A DNA stretch of 64,000 bases from Metopolophium dirhodum (GCF_019925205.1 NC_083568.1:3958237-4022236); one strand, 5' to 3'. Shown: positions 42,385 through 54,158, counted from the first letter of the stretch. Notes: generated from the letters alone by a model not told the origin. A program made the numbers and translations.

Positions 42385-42676
42385 GGGGGGACGGAGTGGC
42401 CGAGCGGACTAAGGCGTCGGCTGCGACGCAGCCGACCTGAGTTCGATACCTTGGCCGCGGGCGGCATTTTTCTTCGGGCAAGTCACGGTGTCCGGAGAAC
42501 AAGTGCCGCCATCCCCCCACCCGGGGCACGGCAGAAACCTACGGGTGCCCCATTAGAAATTCTGCCAAACATAACACACACGTGTACCAACCTACCCAAT
42601 TTAAAGACCTACAGTGCCCTCCCCCACACCCAAAGGCCTATGTTGCCGCGGGTTACCCAATAAAAAAAAAAAAAAA
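42385..42676 (+). mobile_element. tRNA-derived SINE, copy 1
   Basis: The head is tRNA-like. A box A (TGGCCGAGCGG) lies near 42397, a box B-like GAGTTCGATACC near 42439, and a stable arm GTCGGCTGCGACGCAGCCGAC lies between them. The GACGGAGTGGCCGAG start resembles a serine (type II) tRNA, so a tRNA-Ser origin is likely. A tRNA-unrelated body follows (CAAGTCACGGTGTCCGGAG, GGGGCACGGCAGAAACC, CCGCGGGTTACCCAAT) and a poly-A tail of about 15. Flanking duplication is clear. The 124-codon frame at 42289-42663 is a read-through of this element and not a gene. Transcription would be by RNA polymerase III from the internal boxes, by analogy with known SINEs. Confidence 0.92.
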
Positions 42677-42682
42677 GTGACC

Positions 42683-44315
42683 ATTAACTTTTTTTTCTGT
42701 CGAAACATACAATTGATTTTTATTTAGCCTACGTATACTTTAAATAAAGATTTTTAACACTAACAAACTAACCAGGTGTGTAATAAAAAGGTTTTTACTA
42801 TAGATAAAATAGAATCTTAAAGAGTCAGTTAACGATCTTACTGATCGTCTTCATCTAATGAAGAAATAATGATCTAGAAGTAGCAACATCAACAAAATAT
42901 ATTTTATTTTTCATTAATTTATTGACTTTGTTTCTGTCCTTATAAGTTATAAGTAGTTTATTTATTTTACCTGAGAATTCAAAAACATTGTTTAATTTTA
43001 TTAATTACTCGAGTAAACTATAAGCATAATATCATGAAAAGTAAACATAAATAATGCTACCACCAATATTATAATACACATTGCAATTTATTTTTAATTT
43101 TTTTGTTAACAACAATAGACATTTTTCATGATGATAGGTATTCAGAACAGAGCAACAGTCTTTCAAAGTTTCAACTTTCAACTATTTTATTCACCACTAA
43201 CTTTATATACCAAGAGGTCATCCTTTTAAATAAAAGGTTTTGTTTAATCTCGTCGATAATAAAATATGAATATAATGATACATATTATGCAAAATATAAT
43301 AAAAAGATTAAAAAATATGTACTGTATTGTAAAGTTAATAGAATAAGTATTGAAGTTTAGAAGTAAAAATAAATACAAAACATAAAGTTTAATACAATGA
43401 ATTAAATGCACTCCCAGCAATAATCTTCTAAATACCTATGGCGTGACAGAAAGTTAGGTACCTAACAATATACCGAGACCACGGATTCAGAATATTCGCT
43501 CTAGTACGGTGGCTCGTAACTGCAGGTGGTCCGTGGACCCTAAGTTCTAAGAGTCTCGTAGATTGGAGGGCGGGGGTACGGAGTAACCCTGAATTTATTT
43601 TTTAATAATATTGTTTAAATGATTCAAATCATCCAACGAATCATGATAACCGGTTAACGTGTAAACTGTTGTAATTAAAATTGAAATTTTAATGCAATTA
43701 TAAGTACCTAATACCTATTTTCATTTAAATTCTACTCAATATTCGAAAATAGAAACACGGATACGCCAACACACATATCCATTTGGTGTTGACTTCAACG
43801 CTATTGATGATTCACATATTATTAAAGATGATATAATATAATATTCTATAAGATCAAAAGAATTCCACACAAAGATTTCCAATCAAAAAAAGTAATCGAA
43901 TTTCGGTGTACATTGACATACTCGTCACGATAATAACTAAATCGTGAGACAGATCGGATGTCAAAGATGATATTATTGCTCTTTCTGAAACGGTATTGAT
44001 CTCTCAAAGCAATCATACGAGCAAAATAACAAATATCACACTGCAATTTGAAGTAACATTAAAATAATTAAAAAAATGTAGAGAGGAGTGTCAAGAACCA
44101 AAAACACCGTATTAAATATTTTTTTTGGAATAGTATTACCTATTATTAATGTTATTATAGTTAGAATTATCACCACTATCATTAGTTTTATGAACAAAAA
44201 AGTTTTACTTATTTTAATTTACATTCGTCTTTTTATTAAAGTTTACTTCCAAATGTCATGCCAATAATTTATAATAATATTTATTAACAAGATACTAATT
44301 TTTTGAGCAATGATA
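42683..44315. other. AT-rich nongenic DNA
   Basis: No coding region supported (frames at 43103-43360 and, on the minus strand, 43846-44046 lack motifs). A short GC-richer patch at 43490-43590 has no frame or element ends that I can define. Confidence 0.5.
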
Positions 44316-44327
44316 ATTGATAATATA

Positions 44328-44413
44328 AATCTACAGTACCCCCCCCCCCCCCCTACAGTACCATAGGCTAATGACCTGAGCAGTCGAAGCCTTAACCCTA
44401 AAAAAAAAAAAAA
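44328..44413 (+). mobile_element. Very short retrocopy with poly-A tail and duplication
   Basis: The flanks ATTGATAATATA at 44316-44327 and 44414-44425 are identical 12-bp target-site duplications. Between them are CTACAGTACC, a C15 run, TACAGTACC again, then GGCTAATGACCTGAGCAG, TCGAAGCC and an A15 tail. The tail motif GCTAATGACC..GTCGAAGC is shared with the insertion at 55930-56003, so both are severely 5'-truncated copies of one retroposon 3' end. The minus-strand frame at 44243-44431 spans it and is not a gene. Confidence 0.8.
44339..44353. repeat. Poly-C tract (C15) between direct repeats
   Basis: Fifteen C are bounded by TACAGTACC on the left and TACAGTACC on the right, inside the short retrocopy. 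The arrangement suggests that slippage or template switching produced a duplicated 9-mer around the C run. Confidence 0.85.
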
Positions 44414-44425
44414 ATTGATAATATA

Positions 44426-45681
44426 TTTCACCTAATAGTTTACAATTAACGTTTTCGTTGCAGTACCTACACATCATTAGTTCAAATCCATGGCTTGTAT
44501 CAATATCTTTTTATTCTAAGAAAGTCCCGATGTTCTTATAGGTTTTACAATGTACTAAATATTATTAGGTAGGTTTACTGTTATTGTGGTATTCATATTT
44601 CGTATATAAACAAGCTGCGAGTAATGTAATATCCAATTTTAGAATTGCGCAATTCTCATTCAAATAGAAGTAATATTTGCTATTGAATATTATCACAATA
44701 ACTAAGTTTACATTTCGGTCTATTTAAAATATATATACCTACTCCTCTTATAACTAGGTCGGATAACTCGTACTAAATAGTTATGCGAAAACAATTGGAA
44801 ATATACTGAAATTGAACTGCGTGCGTGTATGTGTGTTTATGTGTGTGTGTATTTTTTACCGCTCAACTGTCTTCTGGTTTTGGTCAACAGAAGCGGCTAA
44901 AAACCGTTCTGGATAAGCCGACGGGTGGCCGACAGGCAAAATTGGTTTTTTTATATTGTCATGGATCCCGCCGTGGCATCTTACCTGTATCAAAGTCAAG
45001 GAAAGAAGTTATAACGAAAAAAAAATAATAATGGCTTAAAAAGACGCTATGTATAGATCAGACGACTTAACGCTATATTATTATCCTTTTAATATAAGTG
45101 TTGGACGACACAATCATATACATTTATTTTGTAATATGAATATGATTTTGAACGTTTAAGGGTGATTCGCATCAAGCATCTTCATTTCCCCCTATCATAC
45201 TTATATTCACATTTTATATGTTAACACATTGTGTAATATTATATTATATAATAAATAAAAGTAAATAATGCATTTATTAAAATCCTGAATGTTGGAACTG
45301 TTAAGTGTACTTAAAGACTTTATACATAGACTCTTAGATTTTTTCATAACTTTTAAAGAGTGTCCTGTATAAACGTTTTCTTTTTAAATGAGAACCATTT
45401 TTTCTTCTGTGAATTACTAAACAGATTATTGTTTTTAAAATGTTAATGCATCTTAGTTGAAATTTTAATTAATCAGTAATCACTACGTAATATTTAGCTA
45501 CGTAGGTACGTAATATTTAGTCTAATAATTTTACACTCACAATTTTTATAATTATTTATTAATATTAAATAGGTACTGTCATTTTCAAATCAGCATAGCC
45601 CCCATAATATATTTAAAACTATAACCAAGGATTATTATCCTTAGTACATAAAATAAAAATGTGGACACGTGGATACCGCTC
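44426..45681. other. AT-rich nongenic DNA
   Basis: A (GT)n-like tract lies at 44821-44850. The 67-codon frame at 44825-45028 begins in that tract. Its downstream part (44870-45000) is less AT-rich, with a basic, K/R-rich C-terminus, but shows no recognisable domain. Nothing else is supported. Confidence 0.45.
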
Positions 45682-45855
45682 CATAGGCACAATTAGCCAG
45701 GCTTGGGGGGTTAAGCCTCCTATATTACCCGTAGCCCCCCCCCCGATTTTTAAATCATATTTTGGTTTAAAATATTAACTGTCAGGGCTTATGCTGCTGA
45801 TACAATTTTAGCCAACCCTCCCTCCCCAGAAAATGTCGCTATAGTTGCTCCTATA
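45682..45855. mobile_element. Possible hAT-like MITE (about 175 bp)
   Basis: The left end CATAGGCACAATTAGCC is followed by a G-rich stretch. The right end read on the other strand, TATAGGAGCAACTATAGCG, is also followed by a G-rich stretch. This is the usual look of short hAT-type ends. A C11 run lies inside. A clean 8-bp target duplication could not be identified, so the call is tentative. Confidence 0.35.
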
Positions 45856-48800
45856 TAAATTAATAATTTTAGTACGTATTAAATTTAATTCGAAGTATTA
45901 GTATTAACATATGTATCGTTGAATTAAAATTGGAAGCCTTTGTATTTTAAATGTCACTGAATAATAAATAATTATAAAGGATATGCGTATCATGATTTCA
46001 TTATAACGCAGTTTTATCGTAAATCAATCTTTTTGAATTCGTTCAAGTATTTCAGATTATTATACATCCACTAGAAAGTTCTTTGAGGAAAAGAATAAAT
46101 ATTTACAAAGAAAATGCATCTATATATTTCAGAATACATACCTACACGTTCGTATAAATTTTTAAACCATAAACAATCTTAAATTTTAGATAAAAAAAAA
46201 GATTTGATGGATGGTGGATAAAAAGAATTGCTTACTTACTCTTTTCACATTATTATATTATGTATATTTACTTTTTGTTCATACCAAAATTAAAAGTAAA
46301 AATATTAACATGATACGATAACACAATCATTACTGCTCCGCGGTAGGTACGCCTCAATGACATTTTATAATGCATTGAAATATACTAATATAATATGTAC
46401 CTACAGCGGTATATTGGCACACGTGGGTTGTTTTATTTCTGACGGTAAATGTTTTATCAGATTTCACTTTTGACGATAATTTATTTATGTTTTATTGTCG
46501 TGCTGTGTAGTACAGTGTACAAAAACAATCTGAGCCACCGTGCGAGTGCGTTCGGCGGGATCCCTGCCCTTAACACGGAACCCATAAATCCAAAACGGCC
46601 AGCCATTTGCTTTTTGACATTTTGAAGAATGAAACGTCAATATTTTCGATTTTAATAAAAGGTCAACGTCGGCACACACATTGAATGCGAACGTAATTAC
46701 AGGGAGCGACTATTTACGCAGACCTTGAACAGTGTATATTATGTGTGTGTGTGTGTTTGTGAGCGCGCGCTATGTACACGCCCGCGACGGTGTCGGCGGC
46801 GAGGCGCAATGCGATGTCGGACGGATCTTGTTGCGTACGCGGATAACACTTACGCTGCTTGGGTTCTCAAAGGGAAGAAAAGGAAGGGAAAAAACACTGA
46901 AAGAAGGAAAACCTAATAATAATATGCCGGGAGATCCTTGGTGACACACGAGAAGTATATAAAATACACACACACATATGTGCACACATATTATATTATT
47001 TATATTATTTTTTACAGTCCACGGGAACTTTGTCGGATTATTATAATGACACGCTCTTGTTTAACGAACGCCGCGGAAAACGGGATTTCGCGCGGAACGA
47101 TAATGTTAGGACATAATAAAGTCGTACAAGATGGGTCTAAGTATCATATTATAGGCGCTCATAGTTGAAACTGACAAACTGTGTTGTTACTTGGGACGGT
47201 GCTTTCGGAAAATCTCCGTCATTAGTCGACTGTCTGTGATGTATTGTGTTTACTTATATGTCGTCAATTCCAATAATAATTACAATAATAAAGGTATAGG
47301 TATTAATTATAATACCATAGTCAGCTTAGTAAAGATTATGCATACTACCAGCATGGTTTTTAATATTGTGTAGTATAAATTAATAATATTATTGATATCA
47401 AGTTGTCAGTAGCTATATACACCTACTACAAAATCAGTTATTAGTTAAATTCATATTTAATATAAAATTATGTTATGCCTCTAAATTATAATTCAAAGTT
47501 TGGTAAATGTAATAAAATTAATTTTACTCGAAGATAAATAAAACGCTATAATTAATATAATATAATACCTTCTTAACGTTCCAGCGTGTCTCTGTTGTAT
47601 TAGTATTATTAGTATTATTATTATTATCGTCATCATTCGGCATAATCATTATCACCGATCCGTGTTGCGATCTACCGTATTCGACAACCACTGAACTGAC
47701 GCTGATTTAAAAAATAAAAAAAAAACTTAAAAGCAATATTAAGTTGTTCGCGAATTGCGGTGTTGGCATACTGCACGATAAATACGATTTGAGTGTCCCA
47801 CGAATTTACTAATTGGCGCTGCTAAACGGTTGTATCCGACGGGTGCTTGTATGATTCGTCACGAACAGTCGGAATAGTCATTCGTTCGAATGAATAGGTG
47901 TAGGTACAACTTTATAACGTAAGATAATATTCCAGTTAAAAAGACAGTTAATATTCCAGTTAGTTCCAGATAATATTATTTTGTAAATCCAACAAGAATT
48001 AATTTCTTAAAATGCGGCACAATATCTTATCTGAACACAACAATAATTGATTTATTTATAAATTAAATTTTTTTCCTATCGAAAATTATTATTTTAGTGA
48101 TGGTGTGATGCTAACGACGATAACTAATGGCGCAGCCAAGGGTGGCAGGGGGGGATCAATAGATAACGTATACAATATAACAATTTATTTCCTCAATCCT
48201 CATTCCTTATCCCTTAAATTATCTGTTTAATATTATAGTGTGTTCGTCTACAAAAATCATAGAGTTAATAACATATTATTATATTTACCCAGTTATTTTT
48301 TCTTCTTGTAAAATATAAACGGACGTTGAAAATCCGATTCGCGGACTCAAAAATATTTAATAATACTTTATATTTTATTAACGTATCATATTATTCTAAC
48401 CATTTCTGAAAACGATATTCAGTATTACCTTCGATCAATAAATTATGCCACGGGGCATCTATGACCTATGCTGTTACTTTATACATTTTACCCATATTAT
48501 ATTAATAATTGTTCCATTCCTCATTTGTGAATTGTGGCTCTACGGTCTTATAAACAAAACATTTTAAGCTACTTATATTATGTTTTATTCTTGTGATCAG
48601 ACTTTATTACTATATGGTTGAAACTTAAATTCATAACTAATGTCGTCAATATTAATTTCATATTGATACTTCAACTAATTTAGTTTTTAAACTTTTAGTA
48701 ATTTATAACCTATCATAAGTAGGTATATTTTTATATTTTATTATTTTATAGGATGTAATTAGGTATTATGACTTGCGAATTTATAAGTACCCAAAAAGTG

Positions 48801-48984
48801 TTATTCATTTTTAATAATTAGCATATTAATTTATTTTAATTCTAAATAAAGAATATATTGTTATGAGTTATAACTGTGTAGGATAATATAATACTTTTAA
48901 TAAATAATTTTATTTATTTTGACATTTAATTTTCATATTTTGTATACCTAGTTCGTTTAATTGTTATACTATAATTGATCAGCG
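45856..48984. other. Nongenic DNA with a CpG-rich block at 46.5-47.2 kb
   Basis: Between about 46500 and 47230 CpG density is high (for example GAGCGCGCGC, CGGTGTCGGCGGCGAGGCGC), with a (GT)n tract at 46742-46757. The frames at 46485-46679 (minus), 46725-46916, 46732-46944, 46770-46985 (minus) and 46938-47168 overlap one another in this block and none shows a known domain. A promoter or untranslated first exon is possible but unproven. A TTA-type trinucleotide tract lies at 47599-47627. At 48120-48160 TGGCGCAGCCAAGGGTGGC followed by a G run resembles one end of a hAT element, but no second end was found. Confidence 0.4.
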
Positions 48985-49482
48985 GTAGCATGAAGCAAAA
49001 TGGATTGGTCAAGGAATAAATTAGGAGAAAACGAAAGTAATGAAAACGTTGCCTGTAAGAAGTGAAGAAGACCTTACAGTAGATAACTATGTTTTTGAGA
49101 AAGCCCAGAGCTTCAAGTATTTTAGGAGTAACAATCGCCGGTAACAACGGCTGGAACACCGAAATAAACAGTCGCTTGCTCAAAGCGAAAAGGAACTTTT
49201 TTGCACTAATAAAATATTTCAAGTCAAAACTATTCTCTAGAGGAACAAAAGTACGCCTGTACATGAGTATTGTAAGGCCAACGTTAACTTATAATTGGTG
49301 TGAAGTATGGCTGATGACAGTGTAAATTGAACGAAAACTCAAATAATTTGAGAATATACAGTACCAAGAGTCCAAGAACAATATGTGGACCAGTTTTTGA
49401 TACCGGAATAAACAGATGGTGTAGAAGAAGAAACAAAGAAATAAGGGAAATCGCCAAAGTACCTTTCGTAACAAGTTATGAT

Positions 49483-50430
49483 GGTCGGTAATTGGGGCAT
49501 ATTTTATCTACCTGCTTCGTATAAAATATTTATTTACATTTTACTAATAGGGCATTGGGCCACAAATGAAATCTATAATTTTAAAGTGTACGCGGGGATT
49601 GGGCCATAAATGTGATGTATAGCATAAAAATATACGAATATATAACGTTTATTATTATTTTTCTAATACATTAATTTACGCGATGGGGTGAGGGTAATAG
49701 CATCGTCAAACAAATATGTGTCAAAAATAAAATTGGAAAATGTTGTTAAATTTATTGTTCTGTGGCATCTATCACTTACAAAGTCCCTTACAACGCAGTT
49801 ACCTGCTTCTTTTGGATTTCAAAATAAAATTCCAAATATATTTCCTAGCCATTTACCTATTTCAGAAGTATTATCTTTATATTCTTTACTTAAGCTTACA
49901 GCCTGAATTTTTCACCATTATGATTGAGCAACGTAAAATCGACATCCTATAATTTACATGCCAGCACATGTATACCTATGCTTAATTCCTTCTTGTGAAG
50001 TCTTTACACCGACAGTAACTTTTGTTGACTTAAATTGTAAACCATGATCAAATCAATAAAGGATAATTTAATTTTCATGTTTTTATATAAGTATCTTTTT
50101 GCTTGTCTTGAAGTAGACAAAATACTAAAGGAACATAATATGAATAATCTTTATAAGCATAAATAGAAAATAATTGATAAAAATGCTTTGCACAGTATTC
50201 GAAAGTGTCAACTTCAATAGATTTTAACGAACATAGGAAATTTCAATTTGTAATAAGCAATTTTTATATGACATATTAATTTAGCGGCCCAATTACCAGA
50301 TACAATAACAAAAACCGTTGAAAATAGTGTCCCAATTACCGGGTCTATCTGTTATAAATGTAAAACTGTAATGGACCTATTACCATTTTTTTTGAAAAAA
50401 GGTTGACTGTGGCCCAATTCCCGGGCGCCC
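49483..50430. mobile_element. Element with inverted GGCCCAATTACC motifs, inside the LINE
   Basis: It separates two LINE segments that would otherwise be contiguous. The left side carries GGTAATTGGGGC (49487-49498), GGGCATTGGGCCA (near 49550) and GGGATTGGGCCA (near 49595). The right side carries GGCCCAATTACC (50287-50298), GTCCCAATTACC (near 50329), GGACCTATTACC (50373-50384) and GGCCCAATTCCC (50411-50422) in the opposite orientation. The right terminus read inward is GGGCGCCCGGGAATTGGGCC. The AT-rich interior has two overlapping 70-codon frames (49688-49906, 49740-49952) with no recognisable domain. The left edge is less well preserved and no clear target duplication is seen. Confidence 0.65.
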
Positions 50431-50556
50431 ACGCGAAGGGCTAAAGAATTCAATGGTTTGGACAAACAATGAGACGAGAGAAAACAAATGAAGCTGCAAT
50501 TGAATACATACAACAAACCAACAGGTAGATGACCTAGAGACAGACCCAAGAAACGA

Positions 50557-50575
50557 TGGATGGATGGATGGATGG
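50557..50575. repeat. (GGAT)n tract within the LINE
   Basis: About four and a half GGAT units are expanded where related LINEs usually encode a short R-W-x-D-G motif. This is a local slippage expansion in the dead element. Confidence 0.7.
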
Positions 50576-50716
50576 AGTGCAACAAGATATAGACAAACTA
50601 GAGGTAACAGATTAAAAGGAAAGATACAGGATCGCGATTATTGAAGATCAGTGACGTTGGCAGCCAAAACTCTTGCAAAGCTGTGAAGGCACATACGAAG
50701 GAGAAGAAGAAGAAGA

Positions 50717-52000
50717 ATTGCTCAGCTGTACAGTATAGGTTTCAAGCCTACCTCGTCACTCAGTGAATCACTGTAATTGTAAATTGTAATGTATGTGTAC
50801 AATTATAATTCAATGATAAATCATTGCATACAAAATCGATATTTTTAACTAAAATGGGTGTGTCAGCATATACATTTTTATATATTATGATATTGATATA
50901 TTTAGATTGCAATATATAGTAATTTATTTTACTATTAGTAATACGGTAGTTGAAATACGGACTAAATAGGCTTAAAATTAGTTTTAATATTTTTAAAAAT
51001 ATGTCATATTAGTAAAATATAATAATATTACATACAAGTTTCAAGTCAGAATAATACTTTTGAATGATAACAAAATAACTAAAATCGTTATTCTTTATTT
51101 AAATATCTATAATTTTGTCAAAATTTGAACTTTAAATGTCTAAAAATTTTTTGTTAAAACATTTTATTAGATTATTTGGTCCCATATACTTATGGGAAAC
51201 GTTGAATTAAATTATCAAGCCTTCTCAGTAAAACATTTTATAAATATTTAACTGGAAAATACTTCACCAATGTTCAATAACAAATACTGTAAAATTTGAA
51301 ATTCAAATATTTATAAAATAAAATGTTGCTCATGTATCTTTATAATCTTTTTAAATGTTTATTAAAACGTCGCAAGAGGAACCTTGTAAAACATTTTCAA
51401 GCGTTTTAACCGAGCAAAAATATTTTTATTGACATTTAAAGAAAAAAAAAATCAAAGATATCAAATGTCTGTAAATTATTTCAAAATATTTTAAAAATTA
51501 TAGTATGTATAACTATGGACAATTTCAAGCATCTATGGTTATTTATTTTTGAGTTATAACAAAAGCAGAACATTTTTTGTTGTGAAATCGTTATTTTACG
51601 CGTGAATATTCAAGTTCATCAAAATTTAAACTTCACTCATATAAAAATATTCGTACAATAACGCTCAACTTTTATTTTATTTTCCAGTAATAAAAACAAC
51701 TTGAGCGGAACTTTGTATACAATTTTCAAGGTTTTCACCCAGAAAAAAATGTTGACGACTTTTAAAACAAATAAAAAAAAATGTTCACATGTCTAAAAAT
51801 ATCTCAAAAAGATTCAATATATTTTTATTTTTTAAATTATAATACTATGTATACAGAAAATACTTATATAAACATTTGGTGAACATTTCAAGTATTTACT
51901 GTTATTATATATAGTTATAGTATATTTGTCTGTTTGAAATACCACAAAATAAGAAAATCGATTTTTTCAAAAACTGGTTTTACGTGAAAATTCTCGTTTT
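50717..52000 (-). mobile_element. Family-1 repeat, long antisense copy
   Basis: Read on the minus strand, its far end corresponds to the family right end. On the plus strand it begins TTGCTCAGCTGTACAGTA, then CAATGATAAATCATTG (50812-50827), then AAAATCGATATTTTTAAC, matching the reverse complement of the copies at 17 and 26 kb. The body contains repeated AAAACATTTTCAAGCGTTTT-like segments (about 51390 and 51715), antisense equivalents of the AAAGCTTGAAAATTT repeats in the copy at 25 kb. The inner AAAAACTGGTTTTACGTG occurs at about 51970. The family left end is not recognisable, so the 52000 boundary is approximate. It abuts the GAA tail of the LINE exactly. Confidence 0.6.
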
Positions 52001-53826
52001 GAACATCATACCTATGTATACATTGTAGTACTGAATCAAAAATTATGTTCAACAGCTTTGAAAAAATCAATTTTTTTTACAGCTTTTTTCAAAGCACATA
52101 ACACTAATATCAAAACAAAAATAAGTTATTAGGTACTTATTTTATTACCGTTAAATTTAGGAATAGAAATTACTATACAATATTAAAATAATAATATTCA
52201 AGTTTTGTTCTATATTATGTACAACTCGTAAATTAAGTTTTAAAAATGTATCTTGCTGTATTACTGTGACCTCTGTACTCATATCATGTTTCAAACACAA
52301 CATAAACTGAATCTAATCTGGTCAGAAATGTTTTGGTTTACCATTATTGTCAAATAAAAAACAATAGTACGACATTATGGCCTTTAGAGGCGGACCAAGT
52401 GAATCGAATGCCTTTTCTGAATCTATAATTACATAGTACGATCGCGGCTTAACGTCCCCTAGCTGAAGATCTGGTCAACATCGACCCTGCCTATTCGACA
52501 AGTGAAAAATGCACAATTTTTTATGTCTCCATAAGGTGCGTTACTCGTGTATCATAATATGGGATACCTTTTTTATATTTCCGATGTGCCTGATCATCGA
52601 TGTTGCCCTGGATACCGACACAAACCATAGCGATTTTAATTTTATTTTTTACTATGTATTCGAGGTTTTATGTCCAGTATTTATATACGTATCTACATCG
52701 AATCTGTACGGTTACATTTTTATATTTACAATGCAACTATGTGGAATCGTATTACAATAAAGGACCAGAGAAAACGGAAAAACATATACCCACGTAAATA
52801 AGTAAGATTTAATGTACCTACCTAAAATAAAGTGAAATACAACGAGAGAACTCGTCGTCTCGTTTTGATCACTTTTTTCAGGACGTTAGCCATGTATGGA
52901 ATTTTTTCTTAAAATATGAACATGGCTGTTATAACGTACAGTGCCGGTAAAACGATTCAGAGTGACGTTCGGTTTTACTATAGACCGATAAAATGGCCAA
53001 TGTGTAGTTAAAAATGCGCGCTTTTAATCCTTCGTTATTGTTTTACGGTTTACACGATTTTCTCATGACTATAATATTATGATTGTAACATTTAAAAAAT
53101 ACCCACCTAAGTTTTAGTGTCTTGAGATTTTTTCGAGAACTATACCTCTTCTACCTATGCACTATAGAATACAAACTGCAGTACCTATTCATTTTTCAAT
53201 CTGCAGAAGTGCTTTGCATGACACTTTTCACTTCAGCGAAAACGAGTGTTTTTAGTAGAGAAAAAACGCAGACATCACTATGTAAAAACAAGTACACTCC
53301 TCACTACCACTGTAGGTACACCACATCGCTCAGAATTTTTCATCAACTTTTTACCGAGAAATATTATATTATGGTATTTTTCGACATAGATTCCATACTA
53401 TAACAGAGGTACCAACCAACGAACTAAGTATAAATCTTCTACTACCAATATACAACAACAGCTGTTATTCTAAATATTATAATATGTGCCGTGACTTGTA
53501 TAATTTATGTGTTTACTGTTTACCTCTCATTGAAGTCAATTCGATTAGCCAGTGTAATTATTGTTTATATTTAACTTTAGTCTAGTATATTATATTTTAC
53601 CTACATACTACATAGAAACTCGAGGAAGTCAAAATATTCTTTTACACTGTACTTTTCCTTGAATTTACCAGGCGGTAACAGACAGTTTGTTCGGCAACAC
53701 TAATTTTATTATTTCTAATGATATTATAAAATAACGTCATAACTCCCAAGATAACAATATCAAATCGCACATTATTCTTTCTCGAGTATCACATACACAT
53801 AGATAGTATAATATTATAATAATATT
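52001..53826. other. AT-rich nongenic DNA
   Basis: No coding region supported. Overlapping frames at 52509-52760 and 52600-52797 and the 93-codon frame at 53122-53403 have no recognisable domain and biased, AT-driven composition. No RNA gene or element ends seen. Confidence 0.45.
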
Positions 53827-54127
53827 GGGGGACGAGGTGGCCGAGTGGTCTAACGCGACGGATTCGGCACAGCCGGTCCGAGTTCGATCCTCGACCACTG
53901 GGCGGCATTTTTCTCCGTGCAAGTCACGGTGTCCGGAGAACAAGTGCCGCCATCCCCCCACCCCGGGGCACGGCAGAAACCTACGGGTGCCCCATTAGAA
54001 ATTCTGCCAAACACAACACACACGTGTACCAACCTACCCAATATAAAACCTACCAAACCTACCCAATATAAAAACCTACAGTGCCCTCCCCACACCCAAT
54101 GGCCTATGTTGCCGCGGGTTACCCAAT

Positions 54128-54155
<28 letters not shown>
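53827..54155 (+). mobile_element. tRNA-derived SINE, copy 2
   Basis: It has the same structure as the copy at 42385. The head GACGAGGTGGCCGAGTGGTC contains box A and closely resembles the 5' half of a serine tRNA. GAGTTCGATCC is box B (near 53880). The shared body and a 28-A tail (54128-54155) follow. It differs by a ~25-bp tandem duplication of the 'AACCTACCCAATATAAAA' segment (first at about 54031, again at about 54056). The flanks both contain AATATTATAATA-like sequence, so a target duplication is probable but blurred by the TA-rich target. The frames at 53737-53961, 53850-54176 (both minus) and 53917-54129 are read-throughs of this element. Confidence 0.92.

Positions 54156-54158
<3 letters not shown>

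Larger units (their letters stand above)
48985..50716 (+). pseudogene. Decayed non-LTR retrotransposon (LINE), 3' end, split
   Basis: The first part (about 48985-49480) encodes the end of a reverse transcriptase and its downstream region. A frame with KTKVMKTLPVRSEEDL is followed after a one-base shift by LGVTIAGNNGWNTEINSRLL and then KVRLYMSIVRPTLTY (49089-49325). These match the typical LINE pattern of 'LGV...I..R...A..AFFAL...KS..LSR.TK.RLY...IRP.LTY'. After a second shift come ICGPVFDTGINRWCRRRNKE and IREIAKVPFV. The element resumes at about 50437 with IQWFGQTMRREKTNEAAIEY, an R..P..R..DG region and a GAAGAAGAA tail (to 50716). Stops and at least two frameshifts make it inactive. The clade (RTE/CR1-like) is unresolved, and the 5' part, with endonuclease and most of the RT, is missing. 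Confidence 0.85.

Noticed and set aside
42289..42663. 124-codon plus-strand frame
   Set aside because: It is a read-through of the tRNA-derived SINE, which explains its composition; box A, box B, poly-A and target duplications are all present.
48120..48165. TGGCGCAGCCAAGGGTGGC plus G run, like one end of a hAT element
   Set aside because: No opposite end or target duplication could be located within a reasonable distance.
48926..49264. 112-codon minus-strand frame
   Set aside because: It is the antisense shadow of the LINE reverse-transcriptase remnant on the plus strand.
53122..53403. 93-codon plus-strand frame
   Set aside because: No domain or coding-like codon usage, and no splice or polyadenylation context.
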